The notes: generated by a model from the sequence alone, not told the origin. A stretch of 64,000 nucleotides of DNA from Streptomyces sp. NBC_00457 (GCF_036014015.1 NZ_CP107905.1:4588001-4652000), one strand, 5' to 3'; counted from the first letter of the stretch, positions 49,301-60,326 are shown. Made by a program: numbers and translations.

Positions 49301-50275
49301 GCGAAGGTCCGGCGGGATGACCGGGACGCAGTCGAGGACCATGCCCTTGGGGCTGTTGGAGGTCTGCAGGAAGGCAGACACGACCTTCAGCCGCTTCAGC
49401 GCACGGGTCTTCTTCTGGCCCTTGCCGGTACGGATGATCTCGCGGAGACGCTCGGCCTCCTCGTCGAGGTCGAAGGACTCCAGGCGCTTCTGCAGCGCCG
49501 CGGCACCCATCGAACCGTCGAAGTACGTGCCGAAGCGGTCCCGCAGCTCGCGGTAGAGCAGCTCGTCGCCCTCGAGGTCCTGGACCTTGAGGTTCTTGAA
49601 GCGGGTCCACACCTCGTCGAGCCGGTCGATCTCGCGCTGCGCACGGTCACGCAGCTGCTTCATCTCCCGCTCGGCACCTTCGCGCACCTTGCGGCGCACG
49701 TCGGCCTTGGCGCCCTCGGCCTCGAGCTCGGCCAGGTCGGTCTCGAGCTTCTTGGCGCGGGCCTCCAGGTCGGAGTCGCGACGGTTCTCGACCTGCTGCC
49801 GCTCGACGGAGACATGCGCCTCCAGGGAGGGCAGGTCGCGAGTACGGCGCTCCTCGTCGACGTACGTGATCATGTACGCCGCGAAGTAGATGACCTTCTC
49901 GAGGTCCTTGGGCGCCAGGTCCAGCAGGTAGCCGAGGCGCGACGGGACACCCTTGAAGTACCAGATGTGCGTGACGGGGGCGGCCAGTTCGATGTGGCCC
50001 ATCCGCTCACGGCGCACCTTGGCGCGAGTCACCTCGACGCCGCAGCGCTCACAGATGATGCCCTTGAACCGGACACGCTTGTACTTGCCGCAGTAGCACT
50101 CCCAGTCCCGGGTCGGACCGAAGATCTTCTCGCAGAAGAGTCCGTCCTTTTCGGGCTTGAGGGTGCGGTAGTTGATCGTCTCGGGCTTCTTGACCTCGCC
50201 GTGGCTCCACTGACGGATGTCGTCAGCGGTGGCCAGGCCGATCCGGAGCTCGTCGAAGAAGTTGACGTCGAGCAC
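46376..50275 (-). CDS. rpoC: RNA polymerase beta-prime subunit
   Basis: 1299 residues, the catalytic subunit. N-terminal zinc site with [19 protein letters not shown], active-site [16 protein letters not shown], second zinc cluster around [15 protein letters not shown], and the bridge/trigger helix region [17 protein letters not shown]. Length is standard for actinobacteria. It lies 102 bp after rpoB with a strong hairpin in the gap. Confidence 0.98.
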   Translation of the reverse strand: MLDVNFFDELRIGLATADDIRQWSHGEVKKPETINYRTLKPEKDGLFCEKIFGPTRDWECYCGKYKRVRFKGIICERCGVEVTRAKVRRERMGHIELAAPVTHIWYFKGVPSRLGYLLDLAPKDLEKVIYFAAYMITYVDEERRTRDLPSLEAHVSVERQQVENRRDSDLEARAKKLETDLAELEAEGAKADVRRKVREGAEREMKQLRDRAQREIDRLDEVWTRFKNLKVQDLEGDELLYRELRDRFGTYFDGSMGAAALQKRLESFDLDEEAERLREIIRTGKGQKKTRALKRLKVVSAFLQTSNSPKGMVLDCVPVIPPDLRPMVQLDGGRFATSDLNDLYRRVINRNNRLKRLLDLGAPEIIVNNEKRMLQEAVDALFDNGRRGRPVTGPGNRPLKSLSDMLKGKQGRFRQNLLGKRVDYSARSVIVVGPQLKLHQCGLPKAMALELFKPFVMKRLVDLNHAQNIKSAKRMVERGRTVVYDVLEEVIAEHPVLLNRAPTLHRLGIQAFEPQLVEGKAIQIHPLVCTAFNADFDGDQMAVHLPLSAEAQAEARILMLSSNNILKPADGRPVTMPTQDMVLGLFFLTTDGEMRDVKGEGRSFGSAAEAIMAFDAGELSLQSRVDIRFPVGTIPPRGWTPPTQEEGDPEWQQGDSFRLNTTLGRALFNELLPEDYPFVDYEVGKKQLSEIVNDLAERYPKVIVAATLDNLKAAGFYWATRSGVTVAISDVVVPEAKKEIVKGYEAQDEKVQKQYERGLITKDERTQELIAIWTKATNEVAEAMNENFPKTNPIFMMVNSGARGNMMQMRQIAGMRGLVSNAKNETIPRPIKASFREGLSVLEYFISTHGARKGLADTALRTADSGYLTRRLVDVSQDVIIREEDCGTERGLKLKIAERGADGTLRKTDDVETSVYARMLAEDVVVDGKVIAPANVDLGDVLIDQLVHHGIEQVKTRSILTCESQVGTCAMCYGRSLATGKLVDIGEAVGIIAAQSIGEPGTQLTMRTFHTGGVAGDDITQGLPRVVELFEARTPKGVAPISEAQGRVRIEETEKTKKIVITPDDGSDETAFPISKRARLLVSEGEHVEVGQKLTVGATNPHDVLRILGQRAVQVHLVGEVQKVYNSQGVSIHDKHIEIIIRQMLRRVTIIESGDAELLPGELVERTKFETENRRVVQEGGHPASGRPQLMGITKASLATESWLSAASFQETTRVLTDAAINAKSDSLIGLKENVIIGKLIPAGTGLSRYRNIRVEPTEEAKAAMYSAVGYDDIDYSPFGTGSGQAVPLEDYDYGPYNQ

Positions 50276-50333
50276 TATGCGTCAATCCCTCTCAGGGTCG
50301 TAAGTCTTGGGGTCTGATACGGGGTCGCGGGGT

Positions 50334-50370
50334 CGGCGGGCCTTTGCTGATCTCTCAGAAAGGCCCGCCG
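50334..50370 (-). other. Strong hairpin in the rpoB-rpoC gap
   Basis: Perfect 12-bp arms (CGGCGGGCCTTT and its complement), with an inner CTGA/TCAG stem closing a TCTC loop. It sits just past the rpoB stop, inside an operon that should be read through. Confidence 0.75.
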
Positions 50371-50377
50371 GACTCCG

Positions 50378-53300
50378 TCAGACCTCTTCGACGCTGCTCG
50401 GCTCACGCCGGGACAGGTCGATGCCGAGCTCCTCCGCAGCGCGGAAGACATCCTCGTCTGTGTCACGCATCTCGATGGACATACCGTCGCTGGACAGCAC
50501 CTCCACATTCAGGCAGAGAGACTGCATCTCCTTGATGAGCACCTTGAAGGACTCGGGGATGCCGGGCTCCGGGATGTTCTCGCCCTTGACGATGGCCTCG
50601 TAGACCTTCACGCGGCCGGTGACGTCGTCGGACTTGATGGTCAGCAGCTCCTGGAGGGCGTACGCGGCGCCATAAGCCTCCAGCGCCCACACCTCCATCT
50701 CGCCGAACCGCTGGCCACCGAACTGGGCCTTACCACCCAGCGGCTGCTGGGTGATCATCGAGTACGGACCGGTCGAACGGGCGTGCAGCTTGTCGTCGAC
50801 CAGGTGGTGCAGCTTCAAGATGTACATGTAGCCGACCGAGATCGGCTCCGGGAACGGCTCACCGCTACGGCCGTCGAACAGCCGCGCCTTGCCGGACGGG
50901 AGGACCATGCGGTCGCCGTCGCGGTTCGGGATGGTGTGCTGCAGCAGACCGGCGAGCTCGTCCTCACGCGCACCGTCGAAGACGGGGGTCGCGACGTTCG
51001 TGCCCGCGTCGACCTGGTCGGCGCCGATGACCTGGAGTCGCTGCGCCCAGTCCTCCGCGAGGCCGGAGACGTCCCAGCCGCGGCTGGCGAGCCAGCCGAG
51101 GTGGATCTCCAGGACCTGTCCCGGGTTCATTCGGGACGGCACACCCAGCGGGTTCAGGATGATGTCGACCGGGGTCCCGTCCTCGAGGAACGGCATGTCC
51201 TCGATGGGCAGGATCTTGGAGATGACACCCTTGTTGCCGTGACGGCCGGCGAGCTTGTCACCGTCCGTGATCTTGCGCTTCTGCGCCACGTAGACACGAA
51301 CCAGCTGGTTCACGCCCGGCGGCAGTTCGTCGCCCTCTTCACGGTCGAAGACACGGACGCCGATGACCTTGCCGATCTCGCCGTGCGGCACCTTCAGCGA
51401 GGTGTCACGGACCTCACGGGCCTTCTCACCGAAGATCGCACGGAGCAGGCGCTCCTCCGGGGTCAGCTCGGTCTCGCCCTTGGGCGTGACCTTGCCGACC
51501 AGGATGTCGCCGGCGACGACCTCGGCACCGATACGGATGATGCCGCGCTCGTCGAGGTCGGCGAGGACCTCCTCGGAGACGTTCGGGATGTCCCGGGTGA
51601 TCTCCTCGGGGCCGAGCTTGGTGTCACGGGCGTCGACCTCGTGCTCCTCGATGTGGATCGAGGAGAGGACGTCGTCCTGCACGAGGCGCTGCGACAGGAT
51701 GATCGCGTCCTCGTAGTTGTGACCCTCCCACGGCATGAACGCCACGAGCAGGTTCTTGCCCAGCGCCATCTCGCCCTGCTGGGTGGCCGGACCGTCGGCG
51801 AGGACCTGGCCCTCGATGATCCGGTCGCCCTCGTGGACGATGACCTTCTGGTTGACCGAGGTGCCCTGGTTGGAGCGGGCGAACTTGGCCAGACGGTACG
51901 TGATGTATGTGCCGTCGTCGTTGGCGGTGGTGATGTAGTCCGCGGAGACCTCCTGGACGACACCCGCCTTCTCGGCCTTGACCACGTCACCGGCGTCGAC
52001 GGCGGAGCGGTACTCCATGCCGGTGCCGACGAGCGGGGCCTCGGACTTGATGAGCGGCACGGCCTGCCGCATCATGTTCGCGCCCATGAGGGCACGGTTG
52101 GCGTCGTCGTGCTCCAGGAACGGGATCATGGCGGTCGCGACCGACACCATCTGGCGCGGCGAGACGTCCATGTAGTCGACGTCGTCACCGGGGACGTAGT
52201 CGACCTCGCCGCCACGGCGGCGGACCAGCACGCGGGACTCCTCGAACCGGAAGTCCTCGGAGAGCGGCGCGTTGGCCTGCGCGATGACGAACCGGTCCTC
52301 CTCGTCGGCGGTCAGGTAGTCGACGTCGTCGGTGACGACACCGTCGACGACCTTGCGGTACGGCGTCTCGATGAAGCCGAACGCGTTGACCCGGCCGTAG
52401 GAGGCGAGCGAGCCGATCAGACCGATGTTCGGGCCTTCAGGCGTCTCGATCGGGCACATGCGGCCGTAGTGCGACGGGTGAACGTCACGGACCTCGAAGC
52501 CGGCCCGCTCACGGGAGAGACCACCCGGGCCGAGGGCGTTCAGACGACGCTTGTGCGTCAGCCCCGACAGCGGGTTGTTCTGGTCCATGAACTGGGACAG
52601 CTGGCTGGTGCCGAAGAACTCCTTGATGGAGGCGACGACCGGCCGGATGTTGATCAGGGTCTGCGGCGTGATCGCCTCGACGTCCTGCGTGGTCATGCGC
52701 TCACGCACGACGCGCTCCATACGGGCGAGACCCGTACGGACCTGGTTCTGGATCAGCTCGCCGACGCTGCGGATACGACGGTTGCCGAAGTGGTCGATGT
52801 CGTCGGTCTCAACCATGATCGAGCGACCGGACTCACCGACCGTCTCGGTCTCACCGGCGTGCAGCTTCACCAGGTACTTGATGGTGGCGATGATGTCGTC
52901 GGTGGTGAGCACACCGGCGTCCAGCGGCTCGTCCGCACCGAGCTTCTTGTTCACCTTGTAGCGGCCGACCTTGGCGAGGTCGTAACGCTTCGGGTTGAAG
53001 TAGAGGTTCTCGAGCAGCGTCTGCGCGGCCTCCCGGGTGGGGGGCTCGCCCGGACGCAGCTTGCGGTAGATGTCGAGCAGCGCGTCGTCCTGGCCCTGGG
53101 TGTGGTCCTTCTCCAGGGTGGCGCGCATGGATTCGTACTCGCCGAACTCCTCGAGGATCTGCTCGGTGGTCCAGCCGAGAGCCTTCAGGAGAACGGTGAC
53201 GGACTGCTTGCGCTTGCGGTCGATGCGGACACCGACCATGTCGCGCTTGTCGATCTCCATCTCCAGCCAGGCACCCCGGGACGGGATGATCTTGGCGGAG

Positions 53301-53863
53301 AAGATGTCCTTGTCGGACGTCTTGTCGATGGAGGAGTCGAAGTAGACGCCGGGCGAGCGGACCAGCTGCGACACCACGACACGCTCGGTGCCGTTGATGA
53401 CGAAGGTGCCCTTGCCGGTCATGAGCGGGAAGTCGCCCATGAAGACGGTCTGGGACTTGATCTCGCCGGTCTCGTTGTTGGTGAACTCGGCGGTGACGAA
53501 GAGCGGGGCGGCGTACGTGAAGTCGCGCTCCTTGCACTCGTCGATGGAGTTCTTCGGAGGCTCGAAACGGTGGTCGCGGAAAGTCAGCGACATCGACCCG
53601 GAAAAGTCCTCGATCGGAGAGATCTCCTCGAAGATCTCCTCCAGACCGGACTTGGTGGGGACGTCCTGACCGGACTCCAGAGCCGCCTCGACCCGACTCT
53701 GCCAGGCGGTGTTGCCGAGCAGCCAGTCGAAGCTCTCGGTCTGCAGCGCGAGCAGGTTGGGAACCTCGAGGGGCTCCTTGATCTTTGCAAAGGAGATGCG
53801 CAGCGGGGCGGTGCTGGCGCCGTTGTTCGTATTCGCGGTCGAGGCAGTGCGCGAGGCGGCCAA
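50378..53863 (-). CDS. rpoB: RNA polymerase beta subunit, with Asn at the Ser531-equivalent
   Basis: Beta subunit of the core polymerase. With the TTG start at 53863 (GAAGGA upstream) it is 1161 residues, the length I recall for S. coelicolor RpoB; longer in-frame starts to 53950 add a non-conserved segment. In the rifampicin region ([20 protein letters not shown]) all contact residues look normal except residue 442, Asn (codon at 52538-52540), which is Ser in E. coli (531). That change is linked to rifamycin resistance in producers such as Amycolatopsis. A leader of about 440 bp precedes it, after rplL. Confidence 0.97.
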   Translation of the reverse strand: MAASRTASTANTNNGASTAPLRISFAKIKEPLEVPNLLALQTESFDWLLGNTAWQSRVEAALESGQDVPTKSGLEEIFEEISPIEDFSGSMSLTFRDHRFEPPKNSIDECKERDFTYAAPLFVTAEFTNNETGEIKSQTVFMGDFPLMTGKGTFVINGTERVVVSQLVRSPGVYFDSSIDKTSDKDIFSAKIIPSRGAWLEMEIDKRDMVGVRIDRKRKQSVTVLLKALGWTTEQILEEFGEYESMRATLEKDHTQGQDDALLDIYRKLRPGEPPTREAAQTLLENLYFNPKRYDLAKVGRYKVNKKLGADEPLDAGVLTTDDIIATIKYLVKLHAGETETVGESGRSIMVETDDIDHFGNRRIRSVGELIQNQVRTGLARMERVVRERMTTQDVEAITPQTLINIRPVVASIKEFFGTSQLSQFMDQNNPLSGLTHKRRLNALGPGGLSRERAGFEVRDVHPSHYGRMCPIETPEGPNIGLIGSLASYGRVNAFGFIETPYRKVVDGVVTDDVDYLTADEEDRFVIAQANAPLSEDFRFEESRVLVRRRGGEVDYVPGDDVDYMDVSPRQMVSVATAMIPFLEHDDANRALMGANMMRQAVPLIKSEAPLVGTGMEYRSAVDAGDVVKAEKAGVVQEVSADYITTANDDGTYITYRLAKFARSNQGTSVNQKVIVHEGDRIIEGQVLADGPATQQGEMALGKNLLVAFMPWEGHNYEDAIILSQRLVQDDVLSSIHIEEHEVDARDTKLGPEEITRDIPNVSEEVLADLDERGIIRIGAEVVAGDILVGKVTPKGETELTPEERLLRAIFGEKAREVRDTSLKVPHGEIGKVIGVRVFDREEGDELPPGVNQLVRVYVAQKRKITDGDKLAGRHGNKGVISKILPIEDMPFLEDGTPVDIILNPLGVPSRMNPGQVLEIHLGWLASRGWDVSGLAEDWAQRLQVIGADQVDAGTNVATPVFDGAREDELAGLLQHTIPNRDGDRMVLPSGKARLFDGRSGEPFPEPISVGYMYILKLHHLVDDKLHARSTGPYSMITQQPLGGKAQFGGQRFGEMEVWALEAYGAAYALQELLTIKSDDVTGRVKVYEAIVKGENIPEPGIPESFKVLIKEMQSLCLNVEVLSSDGMSIEMRDTDEDVFRAAEELGIDLSRREPSSVEEV

Positions 53864-54311
53864 GAGGGGGTCCTTCCGAGGGCTCGGACTCACTACGCGC
53901 GTACCGGTCCCCCTCCTGCGCACAGAGACAGCACTCCCTGATTTAGCCAAAAGGCCAGGTCAGGGACGTTCTGATCGTCGGTGCTCAAGGGAGGGCATGC
54001 CCCTGGTGACGGGCAGGGGACAGCTAACAGGCAGCGCAAAGGGTCAGTGTAGCCACAAGGCCCACTGATGTCCAGTTCGGGTTTTTGAAGACCCTCGTTG
54101 TTCTCAACCCCTGCTGCAAGCCACGCCCTCAATGCACTTCGATGCTTCCCTCTTCGCCGTCGATCCATGCCTCGGATCCGGATCGTTGTGACGACGCGTC
54201 CTGAGAATTGCGCGCTGCGTGCGGTTCGTCAAGGCCCCCCTTGCCCAAACCGGGTGCTGCCATCGTCACTTGCGGCCGACTTCGGAGGTGCCCGGAGACA
54301 CGACGAAGATC

Positions 54312-54339
54312 ACCCTACTCCGCGCATCCGCCCGTGCAA
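54312..54339 (-). promoter_or_regulatory. Candidate rpoB promoter
   Basis: Minus-strand TTGCAC (54334-54339) and TAGGGT (54312-54317) with a 16-nt spacer, downstream of the rplL terminator. Confidence 0.4.
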
Positions 54340-54366
54340 GGCCGCCACCACCAGGCACCGGGAACG

Positions 54367-54404
54367 CCGAAGAGCGACCACCCGGATGGATGATCGCTCT
54401 TCGG
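54367..54404 (-). terminator. Terminator after rplL
   Basis: Perfect 11-bp arms CCGAAGAGCGA and TCGCTCTTCGG with a 16-base loop, 66 bp past the rplL stop. It separates rplJL from rpoBC. Confidence 0.75.
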
Positions 54405-54470
54405 TGCGCTCGCGTTACAGCCCTACGGCTGTATCAGCTCGCAACGGATCCTCGAGGACCCGTTGAGGTG

Positions 54471-54854
54471 TTACTTGACCTCGACGGAGGCGCCGGCGGC
54501 CTTGAGGGACTCGGCAGCCTTCTCGGCGGCCTCCTTGGCGACCTTCTCGACGACGGGCTTCGGGGCGCCGTCCACGAGGTCCTTGGCCTCCTTCAGGCCC
54601 AGCGAGGTCAGCTCACGCACGACCTTGATGACCTGGATCTTCTTCTCGCCGGCACCCGTGAGGATGACGTCGAACTCGTCCTGCTCGGCCTCGGCCTCGG
54701 CCGGGGCGCCGCCGGCAGCGGCCGGGCCGGCGACGGCGACCGCAGCGGCGGCGGTGACGTCGAACTTCTCCTCGAACGCCTTCACGAACTCGGAGAGCTG
54801 GATGAGGGTCATGCCCTCGAACTCGGCGAGCAGTTCGTCCTGGGTGAGAGCCAC
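54471..54854 (-). CDS. rplL: 50S ribosomal protein L7/L12
   Basis: Stalk protein recruiting translation GTPases, 127 residues. GTG 54854 gives [15 protein letters not shown]. An Ala-rich hinge ([17 protein letters not shown]) is followed by the C-terminal domain with [14 protein letters not shown]. Confidence 0.97.
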   Translation of the reverse strand: MALTQDELLAEFEGMTLIQLSEFVKAFEEKFDVTAAAAVAVAGPAAAGGAPAEAEAEQDEFDVILTGAGEKKIQVIKVVRELTSLGLKEAKDLVDGAPKPVVEKVAKEAAEKAAESLKAAGASVEVK

Positions 54855-54979
54855 GATGGCTTTCCTTCCACTAATTCGGCTGGTGCCGTGTGTACATGTC
54901 TGGCGGGCGTACGTTCGGCCCGCTACGACCGTTGCCTCAAGGCGCAAAGCCTCAGGCGGCGGTCATTTCGCGAGCCGAA

Positions 54980-55510
54980 TTACTCGGCACCGCCCTGCTC
55001 GTCCTGCTTGGCGCGAAGCGCGTCCACGGTGCGGACGAGCTTCGACGGGAGCGCCTGGAAGACCTGGGCAGCCTGAGTCTGCTTGGCCTTGAAGGCACCC
55101 GCCAGCTTGGCGAGCAGAACCTCGCGGGACTCGAGGTCCGCAAGCTTCTTGATCTCGTCGGCGGACAGCGCCTTACCGTCAAGGACACCGCCCTTGATGA
55201 CGAGGTTCGGGTTGTCCTTGGCGAAGTCACGAAGACCCTTCGCCGACACCACCGGGTCACCGGTGACGAAGGCGACCGCCGTCGGACCGTTGAACAGGTC
55301 GTCGAGCGTCGTGATCCCGGCCTCGTTGGCCGCAATCTTGGTCAGCGTGTTCTTCACCACGGCGTACTGGGCGTTCTCACCGAGCGAACGGCGCAGCGTC
55401 TTGAGCTGCGCCACGGTGAGACCCCGGTACTCGGTCAGCACGGCGGCGTTCGAGCTGCGGAACTGCTCCGTCAGCTCGGCTACCGCGGCAGCCTTGTCGG
55501 GCCTTGCCAT
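54980..55510 (-). CDS. rplJ: 50S ribosomal protein L10
   Basis: Stalk base that carries L7/L12, 176 residues starting [17 protein letters not shown], with a conserved [15 protein letters not shown]10 represses its own operon in other bacteria; a hairpin about 60 bp upstream is a possible target. Confidence 0.97.
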   Translation of the reverse strand: MARPDKAAAVAELTEQFRSSNAAVLTEYRGLTVAQLKTLRRSLGENAQYAVVKNTLTKIAANEAGITTLDDLFNGPTAVAFVTGDPVVSAKGLRDFAKDNPNLVIKGGVLDGKALSADEIKKLADLESREVLLAKLAGAFKAKQTQAAQVFQALPSKLVRTVDALRAKQDEQGGAE

Positions 55511-55792
55511 AGAGCGTCGGCCTCCTTCCGGGTGTTGAGGACCGCTCGGAAGGGGCTGGGGTAAACGAAACGCCCCGGCGCAGGCGCACGGGGCGTAGCT
55601 CGACCGGAATTCCCATGAGACATGGGCACTCCAGGAGCACTTCCACATTCACCTGCGCGGGTCGTCCGCCATTCAGCGGATCCTTCGGCCACCGCACCCT
55701 CTCGCGAGCGCACAGCAACGACCAGCGGTCTTTGGCTTCTGTAGGAGCGTACGTGACCGGATCGCCGTCAGGCAAATCCGGTCGTACGGTGC
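55511..55792 (-). promoter_or_regulatory. rplJ-rplL leader
   Basis: 282 bp without a gene. It contains a candidate promoter (55746-55775) and an 8-bp stem ACGCCCCG/CGGGGCGT at 55570-55596, consistent with an autoregulatory L10 leader; the full kink-turn fold was not verified. Confidence 0.5.
55746..55775 (-). promoter_or_regulatory. Candidate rplJ promoter
   Basis: Minus-strand TTGCCT (55770-55775) and TACGCT (55746-55751) with an 18-nt spacer. The -10 hexamer equals that of the rpsL candidate. Confidence 0.45.
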
Positions 55793-56647
55793 TCAGGCCT
55801 TGCCGAGTTCCTTCATCATGTCGCCGAGGTCCATGGTGTCCTTGGCGGGCGGGGCCTGGACGGTGACCGGCTCGTTGAGGTCGGAGAAGGTGACGGTCAT
55901 GTCGAGGGTGCCCTTGTCGGCATCGCCGCGCATGCGGAACTGCTTGGTGTGGTCCTCACCGTCGACCCACATGTCCATGGTGAGCTTGTCGACGCCCATG
56001 TCCTCGTACTGTTCGAGGCTCTTCTCACGCCGTTCGCGAGTCTTCTTGTCCTCGTCCTTGAGGCTGTCCCGCATGTCGTCGAGGGTGAGCGTGCCCTTGT
56101 AGTGGGTGGTCTTCACCCCGTCGACCGTCTCGGTGCCGACGTCGGTGACGTCGTCGGCGCCGGTGAGGAAGGCGGCTTCGGCGGCCGGGTTCCGCTCGGC
56201 CTGGGCGACACCGGCCGTCTCGGCGCCGAGCCGGTGCTCGCCGCCACCCGACTTGGGGGCGTCGATCTTCATCCAGCTCTTGCCGTCCATCTGCCCGGCC
56301 ATCGCCTCGCCGCCGATGTACAGCGACTTGCCGACGATGCGCATCTCGACGGCGCCCTTGACCTCGGGGTCGTCGGGCATCCGTATCTTCATGCTCATCG
56401 CCAACGGCTCCATGCGCATCGCGGCCTCGGCCTCGACCCGGCCGTCGCTCGGTACCTCGCCGCGCATCCGATAGCTCAGGGAAGTGATCTTCTCCGTCTT
56501 CTCGGCGGCCTTGGCCACGGCGGCCACCGGCGTCATCTCCGGCGACTGCTCGGTGCCGCAGCCGACGGCACCCCCCGCGAGCAGCAGCGCGGCAAGTCCG
56601 GCGCCCGGCGCCCGGCGGCGCACGGAACGGCGTACAGCAGTCTTCAT
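55793..56647 (-). CDS. Lipoprotein, LppX/LprG-like candidate
   Basis: 284 residues. Basic n-region, lipobox AVGC with Cys at about 30, then an extracytoplasmic domain with [13 protein letters not shown] and [13 protein letters not shown]. It is paralogous to the next gene upstream (56735). The layout suggests a hydrophobic-ligand-binding lipoprotein of the LppX/LprG type, but that is inference. ATG 56647 has a GGGGGAA ribosome site. Confidence 0.75.
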   Translation of the reverse strand: MKTAVRRSVRRRAPGAGLAALLLAGGAVGCGTEQSPEMTPVAAVAKAAEKTEKITSLSYRMRGEVPSDGRVEAEAAMRMEPLAMSMKIRMPDDPEVKGAVEMRIVGKSLYIGGEAMAGQMDGKSWMKIDAPKSGGGEHRLGAETAGVAQAERNPAAEAAFLTGADDVTDVGTETVDGVKTTHYKGTLTLDDMRDSLKDEDKKTRERREKSLEQYEDMGVDKLTMDMWVDGEDHTKQFRMRGDADKGTLDMTVTFSDLNEPVTVQAPPAKDTMDLGDMMKELGKA

Positions 56648-56734
56648 CGATTCCCCCCAAGGAACACACGGCTGATTCACAGCCTCGCGAGCCTATCCCA
56701 GCGGGCCTGAGGGGGCCGCTGAATTCCCTGAGGT

Positions 56735-57580
56735 TCAGGAGGCGCTGCCGCCTTGTTTCTTCAGTAGTTCCTTGAAGTCCTCGCTGTCGGAGGCCGGCGG
56801 CTCGGCGGCGGTGACCCGCACGCCGTAGTCGCTGTAGTACGCGGTCTGCGTGAGGTGGCCGGTCGCCAGCCGGCCCTGCTCGATCTTCTTGATCAGCAGG
56901 TCCTGGTCGTCGACCCAGATGTCGACGGTCTGGGTGGTGACGCCGGCCTGCCGCAGCAGTTCCTTCAGCTCGGCGTCGGCGAGGTCGCCCACGGAGACCG
57001 TGCCGGAGTAGTGCGTGGTGTGCTGGCCGCGCACCTGCTCCTCGCCGATCTTGTGTACGTCCCCGGAGGCGAGCAGAAGCTTCACCGACTGGTTGGGGGT
57101 GGCGCTGCGCATCTGGTCCGCGAAGCTCGCGGCCGCGCCGCCGCCGAGGTCGTCCAGATCGTCGTAGGCGTAGCGGATCCAGTGCTTGCCGCCGGTCTGC
57201 TCGGCGAACGTGTCGCCCATCCGGGCGTAGTAGGCGTCGGGGAGGTAGCGGGCCTCCATCGATGTGACGCCGAGGTCGCGCATGGTCTCGGCCGTGGAGC
57301 CGCCGGTGTAGGTGATGGTCAGGGTGCCGGTGAGGCCGTCGGCCCAGCCGAGGGCGCCGTCGGCTTCGAGGGACAGTTCGCTGCCCATGACGGTGGTGGA
57401 CTCCACCTTGGCCGAGTCGGCGCCGTCGGTGGAGCGTTCCACGGTGCGCAGGGCGGCGAGGAGGGCGCGGGGCGGCCTGCGCTCCTGGTCGTCCTCGTCG
57501 GGGCCGTCGGAGGAGGTGCAGCCGGTCGCCGCCGTCAGCGCGATCGTGAGAGCCAGGCAGTGTGCCGTAGTCCTCTGCAT
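56735..57580 (-). CDS. Lipoprotein paralogous to the 55793 gene
   Basis: 281 residues, lipobox AATGC with Cys at about 21. It shares the order TTHYSGTVSVGDL then VDIWVDDQDLLIKK with its neighbour at 55793. ATG 57580 is used; a GTG three codons earlier is possible. The pair sits between rplA and rplJ, a position where Streptomyces commonly carries such lipoproteins. Function unknown. Confidence 0.75.
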   Translation of the reverse strand: MQRTTAHCLALTIALTAATGCTSSDGPDEDDQERRPPRALLAALRTVERSTDGADSAKVESTTVMGSELSLEADGALGWADGLTGTLTITYTGGSTAETMRDLGVTSMEARYLPDAYYARMGDTFAEQTGGKHWIRYAYDDLDDLGGGAAASFADQMRSATPNQSVKLLLASGDVHKIGEEQVRGQHTTHYSGTVSVGDLADAELKELLRQAGVTTQTVDIWVDDQDLLIKKIEQGRLATGHLTQTAYYSDYGVRVTAAEPPASDSEDFKELLKKQGGSAS

Positions 57581-57639
57581 GCGTTCCACCCCCGTGCGTT
57601 GCCCTGCTCGCACGCTAACCCAGCGGAGCGCGAAAAGGG

Positions 57640-57675
57640 GACGGGCCCCGCACCTCGGAAGGTGTGGGGCCCGTC
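57640..57675 (-). terminator. Terminator after rplA
   Basis: 16-bp stem GACGGGCCCCGCACCT with its complement (one G-T pair) around CGGA (minus-strand UCCG loop), 35 bp past the rplA stop. Confidence 0.85.
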
Positions 57676-57710
57676 GCCGGACGTCAGCGAGCCTGTGGGG
57701 CTCGGCCCGG

Positions 57711-58436
57711 TCAGACAGCTGCCGGGTCCTCCTCGACGAGGAGGTTGCGGGTGCGGTTCGGGTCGACCGGGATGCCGGGGCCCATCGTGGTGGTGATGGC
57801 GGCCTTCTTGATGTAGCGACCCTTGGCGGCGGACGGCTTCAGACGGAGGATCTCCTCCAGCGCGGCGCCGTAGTTCTCCACCAGCTTGGTGTCGTCGAAG
57901 GACGACTTGCCGATGATGAAGTGCAGGTTCGAGTGCTTGTCGACGCGGAACTCGATCTTGCCGCCCTTGATCTCGGTCACGGCCTTGGCCACGTCCGGGG
58001 TCACGGTGCCGGTCTTCGGGTTCGGCATCAGACCACGCGGGCCGAGGACCCGGCCGAGGCGGCCGACCTTGCCCATGAGGTCCGGGGTGGCGACGACGGC
58101 GTCGAAGTCCAGACGGCCCTTCGTCACCTCGTCGATGAGCTCGTCGGAGCCGACGATGTCGGCGCCCGCGGCACGCGCGGCCTCGGCACGGTCGCCGGTC
58201 GCGAAGACCAGGACCCGGGCGGTCTTGCCGGTGCCGTGCGGAAGGTTCACGGTGCCACGGACCATCTGGTCGGCCTTGCGCGGGTCGACACCCAGACGGA
58301 AGGCGACCTCGACGGTGCCGTCGAACTTGGTCGTGGAGGTCTCCTTGGCGAGACGGACGGCCTCGAGCGGGGCGTAGAGCTTCTCCCGGTCGATCTTGGC
58401 GTCCGCAGCGCGGAGAGACTTGCTGCGCTTGCTCAC
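57711..58436 (-). CDS. rplA: 50S ribosomal protein L1
   Basis: L1 stalk protein moving E-site tRNA, 241 residues. [18 protein letters not shown] is the family signature. In E. coli L1 represses rplKA. It lies 77 bp after rplK. Confidence 0.97.
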   Translation of the reverse strand: MSKRSKSLRAADAKIDREKLYAPLEAVRLAKETSTTKFDGTVEVAFRLGVDPRKADQMVRGTVNLPHGTGKTARVLVFATGDRAEAARAAGADIVGSDELIDEVTKGRLDFDAVVATPDLMGKVGRLGRVLGPRGLMPNPKTGTVTPDVAKAVTEIKGGKIEFRVDKHSNLHFIIGKSSFDDTKLVENYGAALEEILRLKPSAAKGRYIKKAAITTTMGPGIPVDPNRTRNLLVEEDPAAV

Positions 58437-58513
58437 TACTGCTCCTGGGGATTCTTAGGAGTCGTGGTCCGGGCCGAGCAGGCCCCGCCACTTCTGCTGC
58501 TGGAGGTTGGGGT

Positions 58514-58948
58514 TCAGCCCTCGACCGTGATGCCCATGGAACGGGCGGTGCCGGCGATGATCTTCGCGGCGGCGTCGATGTCGTTGGCGTTGAGGTCGGG
58601 CATCTTCGTGGTGGCGATCTCGCGGACCTGCGCCTCGGTGATCTTGGCGACCTTGGTCTTGTGCGGCTCGCCGGAGCCCTTCTCCACGCCCGCGGCCTTG
58701 AGGATCATCTTCGCGGCCGGCGGAGTCTTGGTGATAAAGGTGAAGGAGCGGTCCTCGTAGACCGTGATCTCCACCGGGATCACCCAGCCACGCTGCGACT
58801 CGGTCGCGGCGTTGTAGGCCTTGCAGAACTCCATGATGTTGACGCCGTGCTGACCCAGCGCGGGGCCGACCGGCGGCGCCGGGTTGGCCGCACCGGCCTG
58901 GATCTGGAGCTTGATGAGCCCCGTGACCTTCTTCTTCTTGGGAGGCAT
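58514..58948 (-). CDS. rplK: 50S ribosomal protein L11
   Basis: GTPase-centre protein, 144 residues. The Pro-rich [19 protein letters not shown] segment that forms the thiopeptide site looks wild type. It follows the nusG hairpin and so may have its own promoter. Confidence 0.97.
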
Positions 58949-59050
58949 TGCTCTCTCCGGGTCCTAGTGAGAGGTGATCGCCTGCCACCCGATCATCCGG
59001 ATGGAGGCATACCGCACAACGATAACGGGTATCCCTGCGCGGCCAAAAAC

Positions 59051-59093
59051 CGAGCAGGTCAGACCGGCTTCAGCAGCCCGTCTGACCTGTTCG
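59051..59093 (-). terminator. Terminator between nusG and rplK
   Basis: A stem of about 14 bp (CGAGCAGGTCAGAC with its complement) is followed on the transcript by GGTTTTTGG. It is the one terminator in the window with a clear U-run. Confidence 0.75.
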
Positions 59094-59115
59094 GAAGGCG
59101 TACGTCCAGAAGGTG

Positions 59116-59967
59116 CTAGTTCTTCTGGATCTGGTCGAAGGACAGCTCGACCGGCGTCTCCCGGCCGAAGATCTCCACGAGGCCCTTGACCTTCTTCGAG
59201 TCGGCGTTGATCTCGTTGATGGTGGCCTGCAGCGTGGCGAACGGGCCGTCGGTGACGGTGACCGAGTCGCCGACCTCGAAGTCCAGCACCTGGACCTCGA
59301 CCTTGCGCTGCGGAGCGGGCTTGCCCTCGGCCTCGGCGGCCTCGCGGGCGGCCTTCTCCTCGGCCTCGGGGGCGAGCATCTTGACGATCTCGTCCAGGGT
59401 CAGCGGGTACGGGTCGTAGGCGTTGCCCACGAAGCCGGTGACGCCGGGGGTGTTGCGGACGACGCCCCAGGACTCGTTCGTCAGGTCCATGCGGACGAGG
59501 ACGTAGCCCGGGAGCTTGTTCTGCTTGATCGTCTTGCGGTCGCCGTTCTTGATCTGGACGACCTCTTCCTGCGGCACCTCGGCCGCGAAGATGTAGTCCT
59601 CGACGTTCAGCGAGACGGCGCGCTGCTCCAGGTTGGTTTTCACGCGGTTCTCGTAGCCGGCGTAGGTGTGGATGACGTACCACTCACCGGGAAGCGTGCG
59701 GAGTTCCTCGCGCAGGGCGGCGACGGGGTCGACCGGCTCGGCCGGCTCCTCTTCCTCGGTCGCCTCAGCCTCAGCCTCGTCCTCAGCCGTCTCGGCCTCG
59801 GCCGCCTCGTCCTCGACGTGTACGGCGGTTTCCTCGGCGGGCTCACCCTCGGCGGCGTCGGCAGCCTCGACCTCGTCCAGGTCGTCGTCGGCACCCTCGA
59901 CGATCTCGAGCTCGTCTTCCACGGACTCGACCGGCTCGATGGCGTCGTTCACGTTCGGGTCAGACAC
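59116..59967 (-). CDS. nusG: Transcription elongation factor NusG
   Basis: 283 residues. A strongly acidic N-terminal extension of about 95 residues (Glu/Asp/Ala-rich, usual in Streptomyces) precedes the NGN domain ([18 protein letters not shown]) and a KOW domain near the C-terminus ([17 protein letters not shown]). It couples RNA polymerase to Rho or the ribosome through S10. Confidence 0.97.
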   Translation of the reverse strand: MSDPNVNDAIEPVESVEDELEIVEGADDDLDEVEAADAAEGEPAEETAVHVEDEAAEAETAEDEAEAEATEEEEPAEPVDPVAALREELRTLPGEWYVIHTYAGYENRVKTNLEQRAVSLNVEDYIFAAEVPQEEVVQIKNGDRKTIKQNKLPGYVLVRMDLTNESWGVVRNTPGVTGFVGNAYDPYPLTLDEIVKMLAPEAEEKAAREAAEAEGKPAPQRKVEVQVLDFEVGDSVTVTDGPFATLQATINEINADSKKVKGLVEIFGRETPVELSFDQIQKN

Positions 59968-60044
59968 GGTGGCTGCTTCTTCCTGGATACATGGGGTGGA
60001 ACGCGCGAATAGGGGCGCCGGGTACGGCGCCCTTCGCTTTCGGC

Positions 60045-60326
60045 TCAGCCGAAGACGTACTTGGCGGCCTTGTCGAGTCCGAAGTCAATCAGAGTCACCA
60101 GGCCGATCATGATGACGACGAAGATGATCACGACGGTCGTGTACGTCGTCAGCTGGTTGCGCGAGGGCCAGACGACCTTGCGGAGTTCCGCGACGATCTG
60201 GCGGTAGAAGAGCGCGAGCCGCTTCAGCGGGCCCTTCTTTGCGCGCTTGCCGCCCTTGCGGCCCTGCTTCTTCGGCGTCTCGTCCTGGGCATCAGGCGTG
60301 TCGATGGAGCCCACGGCGTCCGTCAT
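60045..60326 (-). CDS. secE: Protein translocase subunit SecE
   Basis: 93 residues: a basic N-terminal extension ([14 protein letters not shown]) and a single C-terminal membrane helix after the conserved [13 protein letters not shown]. It clamps SecY, encoded at 27.7 kb. It lies 77 bp before nusG. Confidence 0.96.
   Translation of the reverse strand: MTDAVGSIDTPDAQDETPKKQGRKGGKRAKKGPLKRLALFYRQIVAELRKVVWPSRNQLTTYTTVVIIFVVIMIGLVTLIDFGLDKAAKYVFG

Larger units (their letters stand above)
53864..54470 (-). promoter_or_regulatory. rplL-rpoB intergenic region
   Basis: About 607 bp without a supported gene. It contains the rplL terminator (54367-54404), a candidate rpoB promoter (54312-54339) and a leader of about 440 nt in which no known RNA motif was recognised. 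Confidence 0.55.

Noticed and set aside
46097..54000. Long plus-strand open frames (about 976 and 1052 codons) opposite rpoC and rpoB
   Set aside because: Shadow frames of the conserved polymerase genes; no motifs or ribosome sites.
58514..58948. Thiopeptide resistance through L11
   Set aside because: The N-terminal Pro-rich binding segment is unchanged.
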